Source of the DNA: Cohnella terricola
GTDB lineage: Bacteria > Bacillota > Bacilli > Paenibacillales > Paenibacillaceae
Direction of reading: 5' to 3'
DNA length: 56,058 bases
NCBI RefSeq assembly: GCF_007786475.1
Contig: NZ_VNJJ01000023.1
Span: 1 to 56,058, forward strand
The notes beneath the pieces are model-generated. The model was not told the origin of the DNA. It saw nothing but the letters and a program-made list of their open reading frames with translations, and did no database searches. Position numbers and translations under genes: made by a program. How positions within the stretch are numbered: position 1 is the stretch's first letter; each line of letters begins with the position of its first letter. Of the stretch, positions 48,895 to 56,058 are shown in pieces.

Positions 48895-49746
48895 TCAAAT
48901 TTGAATTCCTAGGCTGCTTAGAATAACCGCTTGCTGTACGTAAATCAAATTTCTTTTAAAAGAATACCCGACGAAGAACTCGGAATCGATCACTTCCCGG
49001 CTCACTTCTTCGCCTCTAAAAAACGGCGGGCATGAGTTCAGCAACGATCCCGGATTGGCCATTCGCATTCTCTCCAACGTGATTTGATAGCGATGAATGT
49101 ACTCGTTATTGCATAAGACCGTCGGCAGAGAATCCGTTAATACAACGTCGACGCCTTTAAGTGCTGTCTCCAGATCCGTCGAAAACGAATAATTCCGATG
49201 ATCGTCATCGAGACGGTTATCCTCCGTACAAATGTGCTTCAACCGTAAATCGAGGACTCGCGCCGCTTCGACCCATGACCGGGCGATATTGCCCGCCGGT
49301 CCCACGAAAGCGTAAACCAGATCTCTATAGTCCTGCCTCAGTTCGCTTAAAGAAAATAAATCGGAGAGGATTTCGCAAGGATGATTCGCCGAAGTCATGG
49401 CATTGATGACCGGAATCGCGGAGAAGCTCGCCAATTCTCTCAGCTTCGATAAATCTGGGTGTCTAACAACGATTCCGTCAGCCCACTTTTCTAGATACCG
49501 TATGACGTCTTGCGGCGCTTCTCGCTTGTCCAACGTTTCGGGAGGAAATAAAATGCATCTGCCGCCGAGCTCCCCGATCCCTTTTTCAAAAGTGATTCTC
49601 GTGCGAAGGCTCGCCTCCGGAAAAAACAGGACGAAATCTTTTCCGCTAAGCGGCTTTCCGCAGCCCCCGCTTTTTAATCGTCTTGCCATATCGAACAGTT
49701 CCAGGATCCGCTGCTCGGATAAGCCCTCTATATCCAACAAGTGCAT
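48895..49746 (-). CDS. divergent aspartate/ornithine carbamoyltransferase family protein
   Basis: A 283-residue protein of the ATCase/OTCase fold. The carbamoyl-phosphate motif is ASLRTRITFEKG (S-x-R-T-R, about 45-56), and the second is NHPCEILSDLFSL (HPxQ with Glu in place of Gln). The ornithine loop SMG is missing (DVVLTDSLPTVLC there), and the OTC HCLP motif is replaced by NSCPPFFRGEEV. So it probably uses another amine, or has lost transferase activity. It is shorter than OTCs (~310). GGGAGG precedes the ATG. Confidence 0.8.
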   Translation of the reverse strand: MHLLDIEGLSEQRILELFDMARRLKSGGCGKPLSGKDFVLFFPEASLRTRITFEKGIGELGGRCILFPPETLDKREAPQDVIRYLEKWADGIVVRHPDLSKLRELASFSAIPVINAMTSANHPCEILSDLFSLSELRQDYRDLVYAFVGPAGNIARSWVEAARVLDLRLKHICTEDNRLDDDHRNYSFSTDLETALKGVDVVLTDSLPTVLCNNEYIHRYQITLERMRMANPGSLLNSCPPFFRGEEVSREVIDSEFFVGYSFKRNLIYVQQAVILSSLGIQI

Positions 49747-49830
49747 CTATCGGCCCTCCCCTCTGCATCATTTTACCAAATTAAATGGATGCATGAAGCA
49801 AGTATCGCCTAGTCTGCATGATTTATCGAA

Positions 49831-50877
49831 TTACGAGAGATTGAACAACCGCACAAGCGCATACCCTAAACCCGACAACAGCACCGAACCGATCGATCCG
49901 GCGGCGAACGTTCTCATACCGAACCTCTTGAACGCAGCCAAGTCGACGTTCAGGCCTAAACCGGCCATCGCCATCGCTAGCAGCATATAAGCAAGGACGA
50001 CGACGTCCCCGGCGACCGCGTCCGAAACGACGCCTGACGAGTGAATGCCGCTAACAATCAGGAATCCGAGAATAAACCAAGGGATTGGCACCGACTTCCA
50101 CGACGAACCGCTTCGGTCTTCGCGTGAGCGGCGTTCCGAGCGGTTTGCCCAAACTCCGATGACGATCGCGACCGGAACGAGCAAGGCGACGCGAGTTAAC
50201 TTGATCACAACCGCCATATCGACGGCTTCGCTGCCGACGGGCGCAGCCGCGGCGATGACGTGGGCAATCTCGTGCAGCGTCGCGCCGGAGAAGATTCCGA
50301 AACTATGAGGCGATAAGCCCAACACCGGATAAAGTATCGTGTAGATCAACGTAAAGATCGTTCCCAGAATCGCTACCGTCGCAGCCCCGATCGCGGTTTC
50401 CTCGTCGTTCGCTTTAATTTGCGGAGCAATTGCGACGACAGCCGCCGCGCCGCAGATCGCGGTTCCGCATGCCGTTAAGATGCCCAGACGTTTCTCGACC
50501 TTAAACAGGCGTGCAAAACCGTAAACTGCCGACAACGTAAACGCGATGACGATTACGGCGATGAGGAAAACCTTCGGCCCCGCTTGCGCGATATCCGTCC
50601 AATCCAGACGCATGCCAAGCAAAATAATGCCGAATCGAAGCAGTTTTTTGCTGGCAAAGTTCGTCCCCACCGCAATCTGCGACGATACGCCATGACCGGC
50701 CCTCCATAAGATTCCAATCAGAATCGCGATAACTAGCTGCCCCATCACGCTTATGATCGGCAATTCGGATAAATATTTAGACGCCAATGCGATCAATAAC
50801 GTTAAACCTATGCCGGTAGCAAAGCCTACATGGTGTTGCCGTTTGTTTTCGATGATGTACGTTTCCGCTTGAACCAT
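49831..50877 (-). CDS. YeiH-family putative sulfate/sulfite exporter (UPF0324)
   Basis: A 348-residue integral membrane protein with about ten helices and the family signature ILTACGTAICGAAAVVAIAP; also SGATLHEIAHVIAAAAPVG and the final AMAMAGLGLNVDLAAFKRFG. In enterobacteria yeiH is divergent from the LysR regulator yeiE, the same arrangement as here, and the pair is linked to sulfite handling. ATG 50877 has GGGGAGTGG at eight bases; a longer frame lacks a site. Export of sulfate or sulfite is inferred from the family name. Confidence 0.88.
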   Translation of the reverse strand: MVQAETYIIENKRQHHVGFATGIGLTLLIALASKYLSELPIISVMGQLVIAILIGILWRAGHGVSSQIAVGTNFASKKLLRFGIILLGMRLDWTDIAQAGPKVFLIAVIVIAFTLSAVYGFARLFKVEKRLGILTACGTAICGAAAVVAIAPQIKANDEETAIGAATVAILGTIFTLIYTILYPVLGLSPHSFGIFSGATLHEIAHVIAAAAPVGSEAVDMAVVIKLTRVALLVPVAIVIGVWANRSERRSREDRSGSSWKSVPIPWFILGFLIVSGIHSSGVVSDAVAGDVVVLAYMLLAMAMAGLGLNVDLAAFKRFGMRTFAAGSIGSVLLSGLGYALVRLFNLS

Positions 50878-50986
50878 GATGAAAACCACTCCCCTGCCCA
50901 GTTGACCCGATGTGTGGCGAACTTTTTTCTTGAGTCTCACTATAAAAGGCTTTCCTTCGGAAGGGAAATACGGATATGCTATTTGT

Positions 50987-51007
50987 ATCATTAAAAAAAC
51001 TAATGAT
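50987..51007. promoter_or_regulatory. candidate LysR operator between yeiH and its regulator
   Basis: Perfect inverted repeat ATCATTA-n7-TAATGAT, containing the T-n11-A core of LysR sites, 28 bases before the regulator start at 51035 and about 110 before yeiH. Confidence 0.6.
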
Positions 51008-51034
51008 TAAACTTAAGAACAGGGAATGAACGCC

Positions 51035-51943
51035 ATGATCGTAGACATCTTAAAAGTATTCGTCGCCGTCGTCGAGCAGAGAAACTTCTCCCGCGCCGGG
51101 GAGATTTTGAATTTATCCCAGCCGAGCGTCAGTCTGCATATCCGGAATTTGGAATTCGAATATGGGGCGAAGCTTCTCTATCGCTCGCCAAAACTCGTCA
51201 AAACAACCGCCGCGGGCGACGTGCTCTATGCTTATGCCAAGCGGATTCTATCCCTTCACGACGAAGCCAAGGAGCAAATCCATCTGCTTGAAGACGTGGT
51301 GGCCGGATTGCTGAAGATCGGAGCAAGCTTGACGATCGGAGAATACCTATTGCCCCGGTTCTTGGCGTCGTTCGTCAAGCAGCACCCGCAAGTAGACGTA
51401 CAGATTACGATCGGTAATACGGAGGAGATTGCGCAAGGCGTTCGTCACAATGAGCTGGATTTGGGGCTGGTGGAAGGAAGCGTGGCTCTGTCGGAATTTG
51501 AAACGAGCCCTTTTATGAAAGACGACTTGATCTTGGTCGCGCACCCCGATCACCTTTTGTCGACTCAACGTTCCGTGAAACCGGACATGCTGCAAAACCA
51601 GACATGGATTCTAAGGGAAACGGGATCGGGCACGCGTGCATTCAACGAGGATTTTCTGAGGAATGAAGGGCTGGAAATGAATCGCTCTTACATCTTTAAC
51701 AGCAGCCAAGGCGTGAAGGAAGCCGTCGCGTCGGGACTCGGCATCGCGATCTTGTCCAATTGGGTCGTACGCAAAGAATTGAGCAATGGCGAAATCAGCA
51801 AAATCCCGCTTAGAGGCAAACGGTTCACCCGCGACTTCTCGATCATCTATAGCAAACAAACCTCTCTTACGATGGCGATGAAAGCATTCATGCAAAAGCT
51901 GAAGTCGGATTCTGAATCGACGATCATTAATCCTAATGGTTAA
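51035..51943 (+). CDS. LysR-family regulator, CysL/YeiE-like
   Basis: A 302-residue LysR protein. HTH region: VFVAVVEQRNFSRAGEILNL then SQPSVSLHIRNLEFEYGAKL. The effector domain begins about residue 90 (LLKIGASLTIGEYLLPRFLA), the common phrase of the CysL/YwfK/YeiE group. The effector in relatives is O-acetylserine or sulfite; not determinable here. ATG 51035 is preferred (GGGA at nine bases) over 51026. Divergent from the YeiH gene. Confidence 0.9.
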   Translation: MIVDILKVFVAVVEQRNFSRAGEILNLSQPSVSLHIRNLEFEYGAKLLYRSPKLVKTTAAGDVLYAYAKRILSLHDEAKEQIHLLEDVVAGLLKIGASLTIGEYLLPRFLASFVKQHPQVDVQITIGNTEEIAQGVRHNELDLGLVEGSVALSEFETSPFMKDDLILVAHPDHLLSTQRSVKPDMLQNQTWILRETGSGTRAFNEDFLRNEGLEMNRSYIFNSSQGVKEAVASGLGIAILSNWVVRKELSNGEISKIPLRGKRFTRDFSIIYSKQTSLTMAMKAFMQKLKSDSESTIINPNG

Positions 51944-52140
51944 ACTGCCAGCAAACGGATCGGTTCGATATCTAAGCCGGACTCTTCTTTAACTTCTTTG
52001 ACGGCGACTTCTTTGGGCGATAGCCCAATATCCGCCCATCCCCCCGGCAAAGCCCAAGCTCCATCGATCTTTTCCTTGACCAGCAATATTTTGTTCTCCT
52101 TAAACACGACTCCGCGGATAATTGTAGCAAAAACCGGAGC
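51940..52140 (-). pseudogene. NUDIX hydrolase remnant
   Basis: On the minus strand a frame bounded by TAA at 52143-52141 and TAA at 51942-51940 encodes VVFKENKILLVKEKIDGAWA then LPGGWADIGLSPKEVAVKEV and KEESGLDI, an intact Nudix box, ending RLLAV. There is no start codon, and the protein stops where family members continue. About 66 residues survive of a ~200-residue protein (the type with PGGWADVGESP). It overlaps the end of the LysR gene. Confidence 0.78.
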
Positions 52141-52212
52141 TTAATGAAGAGGAAAGTTCTCGCAAAGCCTTCATATGCTAATGAAATAGCATGTCCGCAT
52201 CGGGAGGCTTGT

Positions 52213-52947
52213 ATGAGTTCAATCATTCTAATGAGCACTTTGGCGACAGCGTTATGTACGGCTATAGGCGCTCTGCCCGCGCTGCTGTTCACCCGTGTAA
52301 CGCATCGCGGCAAGGATGTACTGCTCGCGTTCACGGCCGGAATCATGGTATCCGCGTCAACTTATGGGTTAATCCCCTCAGCCTTGAAGCTATCGAACTT
52401 ATTCGTTCTCTCCACGGGAATTCTGCTAGGTACATTCATTCTCACCATCATGGAAAAGTTCGTCCCCCATGAAGACCCCGGACACTCCGGTCGGTCGTCT
52501 TCAGATGTCGGAAGCTCGGCTCTGTTTCTAGCCGCGATGGCGCTTCATAATTTGCCCGAGGGCCTGTCTGTAGGCGTAAGCTACGGGAGCTCCAACCAAG
52601 ACTTGGGGGCTGTTGTCGCATTGAGTATCGGACTGCAAAATATTCCCGAAGGATTTCTCATTGCCCTGTTTCTGATTTCTCGAGAGATCCGAAAGTGGCT
52701 GGCGATACTGCTGGCGGCGTTCACGGGATTGATTGAACTGTTGTTCTGCTGGGTCGGTTACGTTTTTGCGGGGAGCTTCGCGGGCGTTGTCCCTTACGGG
52801 CTTGCCTTCGCGGCCGGAGCGATGCTATTCGTGGTCTACAAAGAGTTGATTCCGGAAAGCCATGGCGATGGGAACGAAAGGTTTGCTACATTCTCCTTCA
52901 TTCTCGGATTGCTCACGATGATCGGTATGACAGAGCTGTTAAGATAG
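52213..52947 (+). CDS. ZIP-family metal transporter (ZupT-like)
   Basis: A 244-residue membrane protein with about eight helices. ZIP signatures are MALHNLPEGLSVGVSYG and GLQNIPEGFLIAL, with the metal-binding H-N-x-P-E-G in helix IV and N-x-P-E-G in helix V; a short His/Asp loop (HEDPGHSG) precedes. It should import Zn, Fe or Mn. ATG 52213 has GGGAGG at five bases; the frame is open to 52144. Confidence 0.9.
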   Translation: MSSIILMSTLATALCTAIGALPALLFTRVTHRGKDVLLAFTAGIMVSASTYGLIPSALKLSNLFVLSTGILLGTFILTIMEKFVPHEDPGHSGRSSSDVGSSALFLAAMALHNLPEGLSVGVSYGSSNQDLGAVVALSIGLQNIPEGFLIALFLISREIRKWLAILLAAFTGLIELLFCWVGYVFAGSFAGVVPYGLAFAAGAMLFVVYKELIPESHGDGNERFATFSFILGLLTMIGMTELLR

Positions 52948-52994
52948 CGGCGGCTCTAATAGAAGTGTGTTTTAAAAGCGTTTACAATTTTGCT

Positions 52995-53026
52995 ACCATA
53001 CTACCATACAAGTATGGTAGTATGGT
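52995..53026 (+). promoter_or_regulatory. operator of the hexuronate operon: perfect 15-2-15 inverted repeat
   Basis: ACCATACTACCATAC-AA-GTATGGTAGTATGGT, perfectly complementary arms, each built from two TACCATAC units. A -35-like TTTACA is at 52981-52986. This is the expected kind of FadR/UxuR-type GntR site and lies just before the regulator gene. Confidence 0.85.
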
Positions 53027-53075
53027 CGTATCAAATTTAATTTTCGGGGGTGATATCATTCGTCGTTCGAATACA

Positions 53076-53735
53076 ATGCAGATCAGTTCCGCTCGGGATG
53101 TCGTGTATCAAACGCTAAAAGACAAAATCATCGGTATCGAGCTCCCCCCGGGTACCAGTATTTCGGAGAACGAGATTTCTCTGCAATTCAATACGAGCAG
53201 GACGCCCGTTAGAGAAAGCTTCGTCCGGCTATCGCAAGAGGGTCTGCTCGATATTTACCCTCAACGCGGAACGGTCGTGTCGCTGATCGACTTGGAATTA
53301 GTGGAAGAGGCGCGATTCATCCGCGAACAGTTGGAGTGCGCGATTATTCGTTTGGCTTGCGACAGCTTCCCTCCCGAGCAACTGAAAGCGCTTCGCCGTA
53401 ATCTGCTGCTGCAACAAGCTTGTATCGAGGATCAAGACTACAAGAAGATGTTCGAGCTTGACGAAAACTTCCATCTGTTGATCTTCGAAGGCTGCAGGAA
53501 GCTGAATACTTGGGCAGTTATCCAACAGATCAACGTCCACTTGAACCGAACCCGAATGTTGCGGCTCGTAGCGGATTACAACTGGCACAATCTATTTAAA
53601 CAGCATCAACTGATGGCTGACGCTATCGAGAAGAAGGATGCCGTTCTCGCGGAGAGGCTGATGAACGAGCATCTGCACCTTACGATTACCGACCAGGCGC
53701 TGCTGAAACAAAAGTATCCTCATTACTTCAAATAA
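53076..53735 (+). CDS. GntR/FadR-subfamily regulator of hexuronate genes (UxuR-like)
   Basis: A 219-residue GntR protein: winged helix (VYQTLKDKIIGIELPPGTSI, ISLQFNTSRTPVRESFVRLS) and an FCD ligand domain with EARFIREQLECAIIRLAC and the metal-site His in DENFHLLIF. First gene before uxuA. Start is uncertain: ATG 53076 fits the family, but the strong SD GGGGGTGAT (53045-53053) is placed for an ATT codon at 53058; another ATG is at 53022. Autoregulation through the 32-bp inverted repeat is inferred. Confidence 0.85.
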   Translation: MQISSARDVVYQTLKDKIIGIELPPGTSISENEISLQFNTSRTPVRESFVRLSQEGLLDIYPQRGTVVSLIDLELVEEARFIREQLECAIIRLACDSFPPEQLKALRRNLLLQQACIEDQDYKKMFELDENFHLLIFEGCRKLNTWAVIQQINVHLNRTRMLRLVADYNWHNLFKQHQLMADAIEKKDAVLAERLMNEHLHLTITDQALLKQKYPHYFK

Positions 53736-53754
53736 TCAGAGGAGCGAGAGACAG

Positions 53755-54822
53755 ATGAAAATGGTATTCCGATGGTTCGGGGAAAACAACGATACCGTTA
53801 CCTTGGAGCAGATTAAACAAATTCCCGGAGTCGAAGGAATCGTATGGGCGCTACACGACATTCCCGCCGGCGAAGAATGGCCGCTCGATAAAATCATGGA
53901 GGTCAAAGCGAAAGCCGAGCAAGCCGGATTCCATATTCAAGTTGTGGAAAGCGTCAACATCCATGAGGATATCAAGCTCGGGCTGCCAAGCAGAGACTTG
54001 TACATCGACAATTATAAGAAAACGATCGCCAGCCTGGCGAAAGCCGGCGTCAAGGTGATCTGCTACAACTTCATGCCCGTATTCGATTGGACGAGAACCG
54101 AGCTGCGCAAGCCGTTAGAAGACGGTTCGACCGCCCTTTTCTTCGAGCAAAGCCGAACTGCCAATCTCGACTTGTTCGAGATGGTGAAACGGATCAACGA
54201 AAATCCCGATTTATCGATGCCGGGCTGGGAACCTGAACGTCTGGAACGTGTGACGGAACTGTTCGAGGCTTATCGCAACGTGACCGAAGAACATCTGTGG
54301 GACAACCTTAAATACTTCCTCGATGAGATCATTCCGACGGCCGCCGCGAACGATATTCGAATGGCGATTCATCCGGACGATCCGCCGTGGTCGATCTTCG
54401 GTCTTCCGCGCATTATGACAGGCCAGGAGAATCTTCGCCGATTCTTAAAGCTTCACGATAGCCCGTATAACGGTATCACGCTGTGCAGCGGTTCGCTCGG
54501 CGCCAACCCGAACAACGATATCATAGCGATGGTTCACGAATTCGCGGACCGTATTCCTTTCGCGCACATTCGCAATGTTCGTGTGTACGAAAACGGCGAC
54601 TTCATCGAGACCTCGCACCGGACGCAAGACGGGACGGTCGATATCTCGGGCATCGTGCAGGCGTTCCATCAGAACAACTTTACCGGATTCTGCCGCCCCG
54701 ATCACGGACGGCACCTCTGGAACGAACAGTCCCGGCCGGGATACGGTTTGTATGACCGCGCGCTCGGCATTATGTACTTATGGGGTTTATGGGATGCGTA
54801 CAGCAAGAACAAAAATTCTTAG
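53755..54822 (+). CDS. uxuA: mannonate dehydratase
   Basis: A 355-residue UxuA: starts MKMVFRWFGENNDTVTLEQI, then GVEGIVWALHDIPAGEEW, VICYNFMPVFDWTRT, and the metal-site region MAIHPDDPPWSIFGLPRI, ITLCSGSLGANPNND and CRPDHGRHLW. It dehydrates D-mannonate to 2-keto-3-deoxygluconate. GAGGAG precedes the ATG. The regulator gene ends 19 bases upstream, and the oxidoreductase starts 23 bases downstream, all in one operon. Isomerase (UxaC) and kinase are not in the window. Confidence 0.95.
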   Translation: MKMVFRWFGENNDTVTLEQIKQIPGVEGIVWALHDIPAGEEWPLDKIMEVKAKAEQAGFHIQVVESVNIHEDIKLGLPSRDLYIDNYKKTIASLAKAGVKVICYNFMPVFDWTRTELRKPLEDGSTALFFEQSRTANLDLFEMVKRINENPDLSMPGWEPERLERVTELFEAYRNVTEEHLWDNLKYFLDEIIPTAAANDIRMAIHPDDPPWSIFGLPRIMTGQENLRRFLKLHDSPYNGITLCSGSLGANPNNDIIAMVHEFADRIPFAHIRNVRVYENGDFIETSHRTQDGTVDISGIVQAFHQNNFTGFCRPDHGRHLWNEQSRPGYGLYDRALGIMYLWGLWDAYSKNKNS

Positions 54823-54845
54823 AGAGTAAAGGCGGTAGAATTGCG

Positions 54846-55700
54846 ATGTCCGAACTAATGCTCCACCCTTCGCTTAAAGGCAAAGTCGTCGTCATTACGG
54901 GCGGCGCCGGCGTATTATGCCGGGTAATGGCGATGGAACTTGCCCGCCAAGGCTCCCGCATCGCCATCCTGAACCGCACCGAGGCCAAAGGGTTGGAAGT
55001 CGCGGCAGAAATTCAAGCTGCCGGCGGCGAAGCCATTGCGGTCGCCTGCGATGTCACAGATACGGCCAGCGTCAGCCATGCAGCGGAGATTGTCATGAAG
55101 CAGCTTGGCTCTTGCGATATCTTGATTAACGGCGCGGGCGGCAATCACCCCAGCGCGAACACGACGAATGAAATCTTTCGACCGGAAGACGAGAACAATC
55201 CGGACATTACGACGTTCTTCGGATTGAGCGTAGACGGATTCCGCCATGTGTTCGACCTTAACTTTGTCGGAAGCTTGATTCCGACGCAGCTGTTCGTGAA
55301 GCAAATGCTCGGCAAGGAAGGCGCGACGGTAATCAACATATCCTCGATGAGCGCACCTTCGCCTATGACAAAGGTGCCCGCCTATAGCGCGGCCAAGGCT
55401 GCGATCGAGAATTTCACGCAATGGCTGGCCGTTCATCTCGCCGAGAGCGGCATTCGCGTCAACGCGATCGCTCCGGGGTTCTTCTTGACGAAGCAGAACG
55501 AGAAACTGCTGCTCAAAGAAGACGGCTCGCTCACCGACCGGTCTAATAAAATCATTATGCACACGCCGATGCGCCGTTTCGGTAAACCCGAGGATCTTCT
55601 TGGCACGTTGCTCTGGCTGGTGGATGCCCGTATGTCCGGCTTCGTCACCGGGACGACCGTTCCCGTTGACGGCGGTTTTCTCGCTTACGCGGGAGTCTAA
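54846..55700 (+). CDS. SDR-type D-mannonate oxidoreductase (UxuB-like)
   Basis: A 284-residue short-chain dehydrogenase. The cofactor loop is TGGAGVLC (about 19-26), with ADP-side NRTEAKG, DVTD, NGAGGNHPSAN, and catalytic S (NISSMSA), Y and K in PAYSAAKAAIENF. This is the B. subtilis YjmF/UxuB type that interconverts fructuronate and mannonate with NAD. ATG 54846 is 15 bases after AAAGGCGG; the frame extends earlier into uxuA, so the start is moderately certain. Ends at a strong terminator. Confidence 0.9.
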   Translation: MSELMLHPSLKGKVVVITGGAGVLCRVMAMELARQGSRIAILNRTEAKGLEVAAEIQAAGGEAIAVACDVTDTASVSHAAEIVMKQLGSCDILINGAGGNHPSANTTNEIFRPEDENNPDITTFFGLSVDGFRHVFDLNFVGSLIPTQLFVKQMLGKEGATVINISSMSAPSPMTKVPAYSAAKAAIENFTQWLAVHLAESGIRVNAIAPGFFLTKQNEKLLLKEDGSLTDRSNKIIMHTPMRRFGKPEDLLGTLLWLVDARMSGFVTGTTVPVDGGFLAYAGV

Positions 55701-55707
55701 TCGCAGG

Positions 55708-55752
55708 AGCTGCCCCGTTAGGTTCGACTGACGACCTCGGGGCAGCTTTTTT
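55708..55752 (+). terminator. terminator of the hexuronate operon
   Basis: Stem AGCTGCCCC / GGGGCAGCT (9 bp, perfect) with a longer internal loop, followed by five Ts and TA. Confidence 0.85.
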
Positions 55753-55760
55753 ATGATTTG

Positions 55761-55937
55761 TTGTCCACGATTTAGTTAGGTTTCGCCGGATTACAGGCGC
55801 GTTTCCCCCATTTCGCACGATTTAGTTAGGTTTCGCCGGACTACAGGCGCGTTTCCCCCATTTCGCACGATTTAGTTAGGTTTCGCCGGACTACAGGCGC
55901 GTTTCCCCCATTTCGCACGATTTAGTTAGGTTTCGCC
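55761..55937 (+). repeat. 50-bp tandem repeat, three and a half units (family F)
   Basis: Units begin 55761, 55811, 55861 and 55911 (last truncated at about 55937), exactly 50 bp apart and nearly identical: CACGATTTAGTTAGGTTTCG then CCGGACTACAGGCGCGTTTC. The part CGCCggactacaGGCG is a small inverted repeat. No coding potential. It directly follows the uxu terminator. Confidence 0.92.
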
Positions 55938-55970
55938 CAAGCGTGTTGATTAACCAAAAAAAGTAGAAAA

Positions 55971-56029
55971 AAGGCCGCCCATTCGGTAAAGTGTTTGTAC
56001 CCCTACAAACACCGAAATGAGGCGGCCTT
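55971..56029. other. long inverted repeat near the right edge
   Basis: Arms AAGGCCGCC..., CATTCG, GTGTTTGTA pair with TACAAACAC, CGAAATG and ...GGCGGCCTT around a CCCC loop, over 20 bp in all. On the minus strand it is followed by TTTTTTCTACTTTTTTT, so it could terminate a gene lying to the right. On the plus strand a possible TTG start (LKKSTPLWR) follows at 56031, so an insertion-sequence end is the other option. Confidence 0.6.
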
Positions 56030-56058
56030 CTTGAAAAAGTCTACTCCATTATGGAGAA

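Overview
The window reads like a chromosome segment of a Gram-positive, endospore-former-type Firmicute, most likely Paenibacillaceae (Cohnella or Paenibacillus-like). This rests on AGGAGG-type ribosome binding sites, GTG and TTG starts, and family content: Mn-dependent pyrophosphatase PpaC, lipid II flippase Amj, a PfeT-type P1B4 ATPase, an SLH plus GH18 protein, a GHL10 hydrolase with a copper-amine-oxidase-like N-terminus, and YqkE, YlmA and YeiH relatives. I see no rRNA, tRNA, CRISPR array, prophage or complete insertion sequence. The genus is inference.

Layout. 1-9.1 kb: YdjM-like membrane protein behind a LexA-like palindrome, PH-domain protein, long-form Lhr helicase, acetyltransferase, VanX-type lipoprotein, small proteins and a glycerophosphodiesterase. 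9.2-14 kb: a MarR-DHA2 efflux operon (the MarR gene apparently starts at CTG), an FMN reductase and a DinG/XPD-like Fe-S helicase. 14-20.6 kb: SLH-GH18 protein, NlpC/P60 hydrolase, PAP2-like membrane protein, MocR regulator, EamA exporter, a repeat array and an AraC remnant. 20.6-25.2 kb: DUF445 protein, a second DHA2 pump, and an RsgA-type ribosomal GTPase behind a near-consensus promoter, a 32-codon leader ORF and two tandem terminators. 25.2-31.4 kb: DinB, M42 peptidase, radical SAM/SPASM, phosphoesterase, Amj, LLM oxidoreductase and PpaC. 31.4-42.4 kb: AlkA, MsrAB fusion, lipase, a ten-unit repeat array, GHL10 hydrolase, a DinB/CGNR divergon, acetyltransferase, RDD and DUF4870 membrane proteins and an ABC ATPase. 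42.4-45.5 kb: iron block, with a 58-residue membrane protein behind a perfect Fur box and PfeT with a Fur/PerR-like element. 45.5-52.9 kb: acetyltransferases, NUDIX, a divergent carbamoyltransferase homologue, a YeiH/LysR divergon, a NUDIX remnant and a ZIP transporter. 53-55.7 kb: a hexuronate operon (GntR-UxuA-mannonate oxidoreductase) behind a perfect 32-bp inverted-repeat operator.

Two signals stand out. First, the leader of the RsgA-type gene looks like a ribosome-stalling attenuator: one 11-nt segment inside the leader ORF is complementary to the 5' arms of both downstream terminators. Second, the intergenic spaces carry several sequence-unrelated repeat families that nevertheless share a unit length of about 50-52 bp, most with small internal inverted repeats. 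Functions are assigned from recognised motifs only; no database search was possible.
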